64,000 bases of DNA, from contig JAYPQE010000003.1 in assembly GCA_038131795.1 (NCBI GenBank), positions 1,054,001 to 1,118,000 on the forward strand, written 5' to 3'. This document shows positions 43,077 to 50,715 of this stretch, piece after piece. The notes under the pieces are model-generated. The model saw only the letters and a list, made by a program, of their open reading frames with translations, ran no database searches and was not told where the DNA came from. The translations under genes were made by a program, and so were the position numbers. This DNA comes from Eutrophobius brisbanensis (GTDB lineage Bacteria; Pseudomonadota; Gammaproteobacteria; Eutrophobiales; Eutrophobiaceae). Numbering within the stretch: position 1 is the first letter of the stretch; each line of letters begins with the position of its first letter.

Positions 43077-43134
43077 AGGAGTGAGGGGTGAGGAGGTATA
43101 TTTAACTTCTAACATCTCACTCCTCACTCCTCAC
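43077..43134. repeat. Inverted heptamer arms between convergent moeA and moaE
   Basis: Left arm AGGAGTGAGGGGTGAGGAG (43078-43096) and right arm CTCACTCCTCACTCCTCAC (43116-43134) face each other around a 19-bp AT-rich loop. The moaE stop and last codons are inside the right arm. The two-sided stem could act as a bidirectional transcription end or mRNA 3' stabiliser. Confidence 0.75.
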
Positions 43135-43569
43135 ATAACCGGAAGTATTGTTCTTGACCCACCGGTCGCCCCCTTTTGCATGTTCTTTTTTCCAGAATGG
43201 TGCCTGAGACTTCAGGTCTTCCAGGATAAGCCGACAGGCATCCATGGCATCACCTCGATGGGCCGCCCATACAGCAATGGTTACAATGGCATCACCGATA
43301 TTAATCTCACCTACCCGGTGGATGACCAGTACATCTAATAATGTCCATTTCTCCATTGCTTGCTGACAAATCTTTTCGATATGCTTTTCCGTCATGCCGG
43401 GATAATGTTCCAGCATCATTCCAGAAACCTGTTGATCGTCATTAAAATCACGCATGGAACCGACAAATGTGGCCACAGCACCATAGCGTCCCTGTATTTG
43501 CAGGGAAAGTTGATAATGTTCAATCTCTTCGTAGGGTTTAAATGCACTGTCTTTTATTTCTACTTTCAT
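43117..43569 (-). CDS. moaE: Molybdopterin synthase catalytic subunit
   Basis: 150 residues; transfers sulfur from MoaD thiocarboxylate to precursor Z. GRYGAVATFVGSMRDFNDDQQVSGMMLEHYPGMTE, VIHRVGEINIGDAIVTIAVWAAHRGDAMDACRLILEDLKSQAPFWKKEH in outline are the conserved core, with the catalytic Lys in FWKKE. The last residues (VRSEE) and stop come from the heptamer tract. It starts 2 bp after moaD. Confidence 0.96.
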   Translation of the reverse strand: MKVEIKDSAFKPYEEIEHYQLSLQIQGRYGAVATFVGSMRDFNDDQQVSGMMLEHYPGMTEKHIEKICQQAMEKWTLLDVLVIHRVGEINIGDAIVTIAVWAAHRGDAMDACRLILEDLKSQAPFWKKEHAKGGDRWVKNNTSGYVRSEE

Positions 43570-43571
43570 CC

Positions 43572-43802
43572 CTAACCCCCTGTAACCGAAGGAAAAAAAG
43601 CCACCTCATCGCCATCATCAAGGCCCCTATCCGCCCGGGTGTATTCCATATTCACCGCCACCTTGATATCGGGCGGTAGATCTCCGTTCATAACAGTCTG
43701 CCAGACTTCAGCAACCGTCATGCCAGAGCGATAGTCGATGTTTTCCTGGCTTTTTCCCGCCTGTTCCCGTAATAGTGCAAAATATTTAACTGTGATGGAC
43801 AT
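43572..43802 (-). CDS. moaD: Molybdopterin synthase sulfur carrier subunit
   Basis: A beta-grasp protein of 76 residues ending in the thiocarboxylated Gly-Gly (FPSVTGG). ITVKYFALLREQAGKSQE and ADRGLDDGDEVAFFP are typical. ATG 43802 is preferred because family members start at the first strand; GTG 43817 would add five residues. It is followed 2 bp later by moaE and is divergent from moaC. Confidence 0.95.
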   Translation of the reverse strand: MSITVKYFALLREQAGKSQENIDYRSGMTVAEVWQTVMNGDLPPDIKVAVNMEYTRADRGLDDGDEVAFFPSVTGG

Positions 43803-43870
43803 AAATCGTATACTCACTGACTTATTGGTAACTTACAAGTATATATGATACCGGGAAACAGTAGACAAAT

Positions 43871-44350
43871 ATGACTAAACTCACACATTTCAATCAACAG
43901 GGAGAGGCCCATATGGTGGATGTCGGAGATAAACCCGCCACACACCGTGTTGCCATTGCAGGTGGAAATATTATCATGCAGGCCAGGACCCTTGAGTTGA
44001 TTGAACAAGGTCAGCACAAAAAAGGGTATGTGTTGGGGATTGCTCGAGTCGCAGGAATCATGGCGGCAAAGAAAACCTCAGAACTGATACCGTTATGTCA
44101 TCCCCTGCCCTTGTCTCATGTTGAAATTGACCTCAGCTGTGACAACGCTGAAAATAAAGTGGTCTGTACTGCGCGAGTGGAGACGACTGGCCAGACGGGT
44201 GTGGAAATGGAAGCCTTTACTGCCGTGCAAATTGCACTGTTGACTGTTTATGATATGTGTAAAGCAGTGGATCGTGGTATGGTCATCAGTGATATCAGAT
44301 TACTGGAGAAGTCGGGCGGCAAATCCGGAGACTTCAGAAGGCAGGAATAA
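43871..44350 (+). CDS. moaC: Cyclic pyranopterin monophosphate synthase
   Basis: 159 residues. THFNQQGEAHMVDVGDKPATHRVA, MAAKKTSELIPLCHPLPLSHVEIDL and TGVEMEAFTAVQIALLTVYDMCKAVDRGM are the MoaC core, with catalytic Lys and Asp/His present. It acts after MoaA. It is divergent from moaD across a 68-bp gap and convergent with the cytochrome gene. Confidence 0.97.
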   Translation: MTKLTHFNQQGEAHMVDVGDKPATHRVAIAGGNIIMQARTLELIEQGQHKKGYVLGIARVAGIMAAKKTSELIPLCHPLPLSHVEIDLSCDNAENKVVCTARVETTGQTGVEMEAFTAVQIALLTVYDMCKAVDRGMVISDIRLLEKSGGKSGDFRRQE

Positions 44351-44394
44351 TATTAGCTGCGGAAAATTTCGACAACCTGGTGTATTCAAGAGGG

Positions 44395-44925
44395 CTAATC
44401 GAACTCTTCTTTTTCAATGGGTATTTCAATATCCAGTATCGTTCTGGCATTTAATTCCTCGTCCTGCTGCATAATTCCATTGATATAGAGAATATACGCC
44501 GTTAATGCGTAGGTCTCATCGTTACTGAGCTGTCGCTCCTGAACCCCCACATTGGCAACGCTGCGCGGCATGGCCCTATGTATATAGTCCCATATGGATG
44601 TGGCAAAAGGGAAACGCGGACTACCCTTTAACGTATTTTGTGGGCCATTCAACCCTTCTGGTCCATGACAAAAAATGCAGCTTTGAGTATAAATACGTTC
44701 CCCTTCCCTAGCTGTACCCTGACCTGGTGGCAATTGCCTGCCTTCTGGCCCAACGGTATACATCAAATCATCGACCTCGTCTTGACTGAGAGATCGACCT
44801 ATATTTGCTGGTGTTTGCGCTAAGACAGATTGAGCAAAAACAATTAGAAATAGAAACAGCAGATAATGGGTGGCATTTATCATGGTGTCATTCAATCTCA
44901 TTTGAAATAACCGTTTAATGGTCAT
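44395..44925 (-). CDS. c-type cytochrome subunit of the sulfite dehydrogenase
   Basis: 176 residues from ATG 44925, which overlaps the end of the molybdoenzyme gene by 11 nt; a longer frame is rejected. A signal peptide (LLFLFLIVFAQSVLAQ) precedes one heme site CIFCHG (CxxCH). A Met axial ligand may be in YIHRAMPR. Coupling to the upstream SoxC-like protein indicates the periplasmic electron acceptor (SorB/SoxD role). It is shorter than a typical two-heme SoxD. Confidence 0.85.
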   Translation of the reverse strand: MTIKRLFQMRLNDTMINATHYLLFLFLIVFAQSVLAQTPANIGRSLSQDEVDDLMYTVGPEGRQLPPGQGTAREGERIYTQSCIFCHGPEGLNGPQNTLKGSPRFPFATSIWDYIHRAMPRSVANVGVQERQLSNDETYALTAYILYINGIMQQDEELNARTILDIEIPIEKEEFD

Positions 44926-46291
44926 CCTCTTCCTCAAAAAAGGCATGTCCACCCGATTTATAATACCCAAACCGGTCAGGCCTGCCTTCGGGATATAAAT
45001 CCAGCATGGGGTTTGTTACATCACCATTAGAAGCAATCTTCCAGATCATGATGGCTGAATTTCCAGTGTCCCTGGGTACACGATTACACATTTCACCCAT
45101 GACACTGAAACATTCCTGGCTGGGATCCACTCCCCAACTGGTGGGGACCTCTGCATGTGTAGGTTGTACAAAACCCTTATCATCAGTGCAGCGCGACATG
45201 ATCATGCATTCCTGCCCGTCCCAGTTCCAATCCATGCGAAAACGCGTATGGGCATAGGGAATGACAGGATCCTGAAGCTTTGCATCTTTCCAGGATTTAC
45301 CGCCGTCGGTGGAAATCTCCACCCGCTTTACTGTTCCACCTGTCCATGCCAGTCCACGGATTTCATAATAGCTGGGACCGGGTAGTTTATGGCCACCAGA
45401 CGGAAATGTAATAACTGAACGGGCTGTGGTTTCCAGACGATAATAGCGGCTTAATTCACCGGCCATTAAAAATCCCCGTCCATCGGGCATGTGATCTTCC
45501 ATATTTAAACCGTCCTGTCGTGTCAAATGGGATTCATCGGTGATATATAACTGGGTCAACCACTTCACCAACCAACGGCCGGTATAACCCGGTGCCACTA
45601 CACGAACAGGGTAGCCCTGATCTATCCTGATAGACTCACCGTTTTGTGCATAAGCTGCCATGGTGACACCATCCATTGCTTTTTCCATTGGAAAACTGGC
45701 CACATGATCACTGGGATCCGCAGCCATGGCCATGACCCAGGTAGCATCTTTGTGAACACCTGCTTCCTGCAGCAATGTCTTAAACGACACGCCACTCCAT
45801 TCGCTGTTGGATGTCCTGCCATGGGTTTGTTGCACAGTTAGTGCCCCTTTTCTAAAGGCATCGCTTCCATTGGAACCACATGTTAAAGCCGTAATGGTTG
45901 ACACCGATGGCATACGTTTTAAATCATCCAGAGTAAATTCGATTGGTCGGTCCACCATACCAGTTATCTGCAGACGATATTCTTCCGGGTTTATATCCAG
46001 CAGGACACCGTTTTCATGGTCTACGACAAAGTGAAGTTCTGAGGGGGTAATGATCCCGTTCAGGTCCTGTAACGGGGTCAATGCAGTGGCATTGGGATTA
46101 TTACTTTGCCGGAACCTTATCCGTTCAGATTTTTCATATTTGGACAGCAGTCCCCTGGCACGGGTCTCATTAACGGTTATTACATCTGGATGTAGCGCCT
46201 GGCCATAGCCTGGACGGGCAAGCCCTGCAGTCAATCCAAGGGCTGCGCCGGTCTTCAAAAAACGCCTGCGACTGGTGGTCTTTGTACTCAT
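44915..46291 (-). CDS. soxC: Tat-exported sulfite dehydrogenase, SoxC-like molybdoprotein
   Basis: 458 residues of the sulfite oxidase family. A twin-arginine signal (SRRRFLKTGAALGL) exports it folded. The Moco ligand Cys is about C138 in ITALTCGSNGSDAF. VKWLTQLYITDE and the dimerisation domain (PSYYEIRGLAWTGGTVKRVEISTDGGKSW) follow. It would oxidise sulfite or protein-bound sulfur in the periplasm and pass electrons to the coupled cytochrome. GAGGGGG precedes the ATG. Moco genes lie directly beside it. SoxC and SorA cannot be fully separated by eye; other sox genes are not in this window. Confidence 0.85.
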   Translation of the reverse strand: MSTKTTSRRRFLKTGAALGLTAGLARPGYGQALHPDVITVNETRARGLLSKYEKSERIRFRQSNNPNATALTPLQDLNGIITPSELHFVVDHENGVLLDINPEEYRLQITGMVDRPIEFTLDDLKRMPSVSTITALTCGSNGSDAFRKGALTVQQTHGRTSNSEWSGVSFKTLLQEAGVHKDATWVMAMAADPSDHVASFPMEKAMDGVTMAAYAQNGESIRIDQGYPVRVVAPGYTGRWLVKWLTQLYITDESHLTRQDGLNMEDHMPDGRGFLMAGELSRYYRLETTARSVITFPSGGHKLPGPSYYEIRGLAWTGGTVKRVEISTDGGKSWKDAKLQDPVIPYAHTRFRMDWNWDGQECMIMSRCTDDKGFVQPTHAEVPTSWGVDPSQECFSVMGEMCNRVPRDTGNSAIMIWKIASNGDVTNPMLDLYPEGRPDRFGYYKSGGHAFFEEEDDH

Positions 46292-46380
46292 GATTCCCCC
46301 TCATGGACAATGATACATCAGTCTAGGATTTTGAAATTAGGGTGTCAATGGATAAATCTTTCTGAATATTTGAAGTTAGT

Positions 46381-47205
46381 TTATTCAGTAATATACAGGG
46401 AATTGAATACCTTATTGGCTGTTACACGATTTTGCCTGACATCATGGACCCGAAAAATATTAATACCGGCTTGAATGCCCAGTGCGGTGATCATTGCGGT
46501 TGCCACAGCCAGTTGCGCTCTGTCTCTGGTATTTAATAGTGTTCCCAGAAAACGCTTTCGACTTACCCCCAGTAATACCTGATATCCCAAACCTGTAAAC
46601 ACATCCAGGTTTGTGAGGATATCCATATTATGGGCAAATGACTTCCCAAATCCGATACCGGGGTCGAGGATAATATTTTCCTGTTTGATACCTGCAGACT
46701 GGGCTAATGCGGCACGACTGAGTAAAAAGTCGCGTATGTCATCAATGACGTTATGGTAATGGGGGTTTACCTGCATGTCCCTGGGTTTACCCAGCATATG
46801 CATAAGAACAATGGGTACCTGTCTGTCTGCAGCCAGGGCAAACATGTCAGGGTCATCCCGACCGGCAGAGACATCATTAATCAAGGATGCGCCTGAATCA
46901 AGTGCGGCCTCGGCGACTTTACTGGAAGTGGTATCGACACTGATGTCGGCTTTGCCTGAAATTACTGAGGATAAGTTTTCAAGGACCGGAATAATACGTT
47001 GGCATTGCAGCTCGGGGGAGACGGGCTCTGCCCCTGGCCGTGTAGACTCACCGCCAATATCGATGATATCCGCCCCCTCATCTACCATTGACTGGCCATG
47101 CTGGCAGGCGTCTTCAAGGGGTAAAAATTCCCCCCCATCTGAAAAACTATCAGGGGTGACATTCAAAATGCCCATTATTCTAGGGCCCTGGATATTTTCA
47201 GGCAT
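46381..47205 (-). CDS. folP: Dihydropteroate synthase
   Basis: 274 residues; joins pABA to dihydropterin pyrophosphate, the sulfonamide target. IMGILNVTPDSFSDGG, GADIIDIGGESTRPGA, INDVSAG and LDPGIGFGKSFAHN are the conserved pterin-site blocks. It is not next to ftsH/glmM as in many gammaproteobacteria but ends an operon with pip, 2 bp after it. Confidence 0.96.
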   Translation of the reverse strand: MPENIQGPRIMGILNVTPDSFSDGGEFLPLEDACQHGQSMVDEGADIIDIGGESTRPGAEPVSPELQCQRIIPVLENLSSVISGKADISVDTTSSKVAEAALDSGASLINDVSAGRDDPDMFALAADRQVPIVLMHMLGKPRDMQVNPHYHNVIDDIRDFLLSRAALAQSAGIKQENIILDPGIGFGKSFAHNMDILTNLDVFTGLGYQVLLGVSRKRFLGTLLNTRDRAQLAVATAMITALGIQAGINIFRVHDVRQNRVTANKVFNSLYITE

Positions 47206-47207
47206 AT

Positions 47208-48158
47208 TTAATCAAATAACCTTGCAAGATCATCAGTTGCTGTTACCAGGGCATCTATCATGACTGTCTCACCAGCCAGATGACCACCCTGTTCTACAAT
47301 AATCAGTTCTGAATCTTCAAGGCGCTGATGTAGATCCCATGAGGCATCCAAGGTACACGTTAAATCACGCCTGCCATGAATGATTTTGACAGGGACTGGG
47401 GGAATATTGCCCAGGTCATCCAGGATCTGATCTGGATTGATAAAGTATGAATGTGCCCCATAGTGGGTTTCAATTCGTATCTCATTGATCAGTGAGGTCA
47501 TATCATCAGGTAATATAAATTCCTCCAGATCCAGCAGGTAGGTTACTACCCTGCCTGTCCAGTCCGCCCAGTGACGCGCAGCCTTTTCAACCTCTCCTGA
47601 ATGATTACCGGTCAAACGTTGGTAATAAGCTGTGATGAGGTTATGGCGTTCGTCCTCAGGAATATAAGTTTCAAACCGTTCCCAGGCATCAGGAAAAATC
47701 CGATTTGCACCTTTACCCAAAAACCACTCAATATCTCTTGGCCTGGCAAGGAAACTGCCCCGTAAGACCATGGCCAGAACTGCTTGCGGGTAGTTTTGAG
47801 CGTATAACAAACTAAGTGTTGCTCCCCATGAGCCCCCAAACAAAATCCACTTATCGATATTCAAAGTATGACGGATTGATTCAATATCCTGTAACAGGTC
47901 CTGGGTGGTATTGTTTTTTACTTCACCCGCCGGTGATGACCTGTTACACCCCCTTTGATCAAAATTTATGATGCGAAAATACTCAGGATTAAAATAGCGT
48001 CTGTGATTTTCATCACTGCCTGAACCTGGCCCACCGTGGATAAATAAAACAGGTATGCCAGCTGGATTCCCACTTTCTTCGAAATAGACCTTGTGTATTG
48101 TGTTTGTATCGAGGGTGTATTTCCGGTTGGGCTCAATTTCCGGATACAGGCTGCGCAT
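47208..48158 (-). CDS. pip: Proline iminopeptidase
   Basis: 316 residues from ATG 48158 (MRSLYPEIEPNRKY), the family start; 11 upstream residues in frame are excluded. An alpha/beta hydrolase of peptidase family S33: HGGPGSG oxyanion loop, FDQRGCNRSSP, nucleophile GGSWGATLSLLYAQ and final His in EQGGHLAG. It releases N-terminal proline from peptides in the cytoplasm. It lies between the beta-grasp gene (8 bp) and folP (2 bp). Confidence 0.93.
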   Translation of the reverse strand: MRSLYPEIEPNRKYTLDTNTIHKVYFEESGNPAGIPVLFIHGGPGSGSDENHRRYFNPEYFRIINFDQRGCNRSSPAGEVKNNTTQDLLQDIESIRHTLNIDKWILFGGSWGATLSLLYAQNYPQAVLAMVLRGSFLARPRDIEWFLGKGANRIFPDAWERFETYIPEDERHNLITAYYQRLTGNHSGEVEKAARHWADWTGRVVTYLLDLEEFILPDDMTSLINEIRIETHYGAHSYFINPDQILDDLGNIPPVPVKIIHGRRDLTCTLDASWDLHQRLEDSELIIVEQGGHLAGETVMIDALVTATDDLARLFD

Positions 48159-48166
48159 TTGAGTGA

Positions 48167-48418
48167 TTATTCTCTTGCAGTGGTCGGCCAAACTGCCAGA
48201 GTATCACCGTCCATAAACCGGTGCCCTGTGAAATCAGCCTCATCCACTTTAACCCCATTTACCAGGATTAAGTTGATTTTTTCTGATGGTATATTGAATT
48301 TTTCTATAATACTGACAATAGAATCTTCCTGGCAGATACTAACTGAAACGGTTCTTTCATCGCTAGAATCTGGAAAATATTCTGCCAATTCACCATGATA
48401 TTTAACCGTCAGTTTCAT
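48167..48418 (-). CDS. MoaD/ThiS-like beta-grasp protein lacking the C-terminal Gly-Gly
   Basis: 83 residues from ATG 48418 (MKLTVKYHGELAEYFP). INLILVNGVKVDEADFTGHRFMDGDTLAVWP matches the last strands of MoaD/ThiS, but the chain ends TTARE, not GG. It therefore should not form a thiocarboxylate as it stands. A fusion or processing partner is not visible. Neighbours are the HTH gene upstream and pip downstream. The role is unknown; a true MoaD is present at 43572-43802. Confidence 0.75.
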   Translation of the reverse strand: MKLTVKYHGELAEYFPDSSDERTVSVSICQEDSIVSIIEKFNIPSEKINLILVNGVKVDEADFTGHRFMDGDTLAVWPTTARE

Positions 48419-48475
48419 TGATAGATAGTCCTTAAGATAGTGTGATTGAGTTTTTGATGATGGAATATTATGCAT

Positions 48476-48679
48476 TTAAATATTCAGAAATTTAAGTTCC
48501 TTTACACTTGTTATATTTAACTTTTGCTTTATGGAACGGTTTATTTCTGCTGTATCGTGATAGCTCATAGATAGATATTTTGCAATTTCACTGGTATTCA
48601 TACCTTTGACAAGTAATTTAAGTATTTGAACCTCTTGTTCATCCAGCTTGCTTAAATTCTTATTGTCTACTACATCCAT
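48476..48679 (-). CDS. Stand-alone LuxR-type HTH protein
   Basis: 67 residues that are almost only a GerE/LuxR helix-turn-helix: LDEQEVQILKLLVKGMNTSEIAKYLSMSYHDTAEINRSIKQKLNI. No receiver or sensor domain is attached. It starts 5 bp after the stop of the REC-kinase gene, so it probably carries the DNA-binding output for that signalling protein. The N-terminus (MDVVDNKNLSK) is short. Confidence 0.85.
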   Translation of the reverse strand: MDVVDNKNLSKLDEQEVQILKLLVKGMNTSEIAKYLSMSYHDTAEINRSIKQKLNITSVKELKFLNI

Positions 48680-48684
48680 AAGGG

Positions 48685-49906
48685 TTAGCCACTTAATTCG
48701 TTTTCAGCAACCTCAAGGACAGCAATTAATTCCTTAGCAGTTTGATACCTGTCTCGGGGATCTTTGGCCATGGTCCGTTCAATGATTTCCTGATATTTAC
48801 TCAGGTGATCGGGTAGCTGCGGCAGATCTGCATGAACGTGCTGGTAAATTAATGCGGCGAGTGTCAATGGGTATTCCTTCTCCCTGTTCAGGACTCATAT
48901 AATGAGGCGTTCCAAGAATGTGGCCTACAGTGGTAACCGATTCCCCTCCGTGAATCTTCTTTGATATACCAAAATCTGCAATCGCAAGACTATCATCCCC
49001 CCTGAACATGATATTAGCCGGCTTTAGATCTCGATGTACTACACCTATCTGGTGAATTGCATCCAGCCCATAACTCACATGTGTCATATAATTAAATGCT
49101 ATCTCAGGCGTCAATTTTCGCTCCATTCGCTGTTTCAAATCACCCCTTGGAAAATATTCCATGGCAATAAATCCATACGAATTGGTCAGCACATATTCAA
49201 ATATTTTCACGACGAAGGGCGTATCAAGCTCAGCAATAAGCTCCGCTTCCTGGATAAATCTACGTAACAGTTTTTCATCTTCAACAGTTGATAAATCCAC
49301 AATCTTCAGCACCATGGAATGGTTATCCTCTGTCCTCTCAGCCAGATAAACCTTGGACATCCCACCTTCACCAATAAGTCTTACAAACCTATAACCCGAG
49401 CTTAAATTTTTATCGGGTACCTTTTCCTTTTCCTTTTTAATGTCTTTGATAATTTGAGTTGCATCATTCATGATTGCAACGTTCTGGCTCTCCTGAATCT
49501 CATCAAACTCTATGGCATCATCAATTAATTCTTTTAATCGTTTTGGAGAAACGTCCTTTTTGTTTATATATTCTGCAGCCCCAAGTTTTACCGCCTTGAC
49601 TGCAATATATTCATCACCTTCTGCGGTCAATACGATAGTGGGCGGGAAATCGGGGGAGCGTCGGTAGGTCTTCAGCCATTCAAGCCCATCTTCTCCATTA
49701 CCAAGATTTACATCGAGTAATATCAAATCAAATCTTGACCAGTCATAATTGTCAGGCGGTCTGCCAAGAACCAGCGGGTCGTAATCCTGGACATGGACAT
49801 CGGCATTTTCTTTCTTCAGATAGACTCGCAACAGTGCCCTGTAATCTGCAGAATCGTCAATGATTAATACCTTCAAACCCATGTCATGTTCCCGGGCATT
49901 GCCCAT
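48685..49906 (-). pseudogene. Response regulator receiver / Ser-Thr kinase fusion with internal deletion and frameshift
   Basis: Residues 1-125 are a REC domain: DD17-18, phospho-Asp 65 (LLDVNLGNGEDG), Thr94 and Lys in YINKKD. From about 175 a Hanks kinase: LIGEGGMSKVYLAE, VVHRDLKPANIMF, IADFGISKK and GTPHYMSPEQGEG. Near 48863-48875 the frame is lost. The first frame ends with a nonsense tail after GIPIDTRR. The next reads TLAALIYQHVHADLPQLP and MAKDPRDRYQTAKELIAVL, the kinase C-lobe end. The subdomain IX segment (normally DIYSLGVxLYExLTG) is missing between them, so a non-multiple-of-3 deletion of roughly 25 codons removed it. The kinase should be inactive; the REC domain may still be made. 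Confidence 0.8.
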
Positions 49907-50047
49907 TGAAATGATGATTTTTTATCTATCTGTTTGTTATAGTGTGTCAGACTGTCGAATAATCTAATGCCCGGCAGGCTGATTTAAGATTTGTTACAAT
50001 TAATGCTTGTATTCAATCCATTTATATTTTATTTTTCACGCCTTTGT

Positions 50048-50122
50048 GCCGGAATAGCTCAGTGGTAGAGCAACCGCCTTGTAAGCGGTAGGTCGTGAGT
50101 TCAAATCCCACTTCCGGCACCA
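50048..50122 (+). tRNA. tRNA-Thr (anticodon TGT)
   Basis: The 75-nt gene has acceptor arms GCCGGAA and TTCCGGC, encoded CCA and an anticodon stem ACCGC/GCGGT around the loop CTTGTAA, giving anticodon TGT (Thr, ACA codons). The T-arm GTGAG-TTCAAAT-CCCAC has one A-C mismatch where GTGGG would be expected. Part of its 3' half is copied downstream at 50196-50300. Confidence 0.95.
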
Positions 50123-50195
50123 TTCTTCCATTTATTTTCAGAGTATTACTCAAATCCTGCAAACCTGTACATGAACTCACGTTCACTATCAGGTC

Positions 50196-50300
50196 AGGTC
50201 GTGAGCTGACTGAAACCATCCATGGTTTCAGCCCCTCGGGCGCACTTCGTGCGTCCTATTTTGTTCCAGACAAAATAGTCATATCCCACTTCCGGCACCA
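50196..50300 (+). repeat. Partial tRNA-Thr 3' copy split by three adjacent hairpins
   Basis: AGGTCGTGAG (50196-50205) copies tRNA 50090-50099, and ATCCCACTTCCGGCACCA (50283-50300) copies the tRNA 3' end. Between them, in place of the T-loop TTCAA, lie about 77 nt with three contiguous stem-loops: CTGAAACCAT/ATGGTTTCAG (50210-50231), GGGCGCAC/GTGCGTCC (50238-50256, one G-U) and CTATTTTGT/ACAAAATAG (50256-50278). Confidence 0.75.
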
Positions 50301-50309
50301 TTTCTTCTC

Positions 50310-50555
50310 TTACTTCTGATATTTTTCTTTCCACTCCTGATATGGCATGCCGTAGATGATCTCCCTTGCTGTGCCCTCATCCATCTCTATTTCCTTGTCT
50401 GCAGCTGCCGCCCTGTACCATTTGGCCAGGCAATTCCGGCAAAAACCTGCCAGGTTCATCAAGTCAATATTTTGCAGATCCGTGTTCTGCCTTAAGTGTT
50501 CAACCAGTTTACGAAATGCTGCTGATTCCAATTCGATTTGGGTTTGCTCATCCAT
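50310..50555 (-). CDS. DUF1244 family protein
   Basis: 81 residues. The run AAFRKLVEHLRQNTDLQNIDLMNLAGFCRNCLAKWYRAAA and REIIYGMPYQEWKEKYQ is the DUF1244 signature; FCRNC is its invariant CxxC. A small helical protein of unknown function, widely conserved in proteobacteria. It ends 10 bp from the tRNA-derived repeat. Confidence 0.9.
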   Translation of the reverse strand: MDEQTQIELESAAFRKLVEHLRQNTDLQNIDLMNLAGFCRNCLAKWYRAAAADKEIEMDEGTAREIIYGMPYQEWKEKYQK

Positions 50556-50715
50556 AGCTGTCTCCAGACTTTACAAATTATAGGATAAATTATACCTAAA
50601 TAATTAATATTCTTGAAATTAATCCTGAAAATTCAAAATATATTCAGGTAAAAATATTGTTAATAGCAATGAAATATCGATTATAATCAACTGATTGGTT
50701 TAACAAGGGTCAGGC

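Noticed and set aside
43803..43870. Moco riboswitch in the moaD-moaC gap
   Set aside because: Only 68 bp shared by two divergent genes, too short, with no recognisable structure.
50022..50219. Minus-strand frame with PEVGFELTTYRLQGGCSTTELFR
   Set aside because: Antisense translation of the tRNA-Thr gene, a frequent spurious protein.
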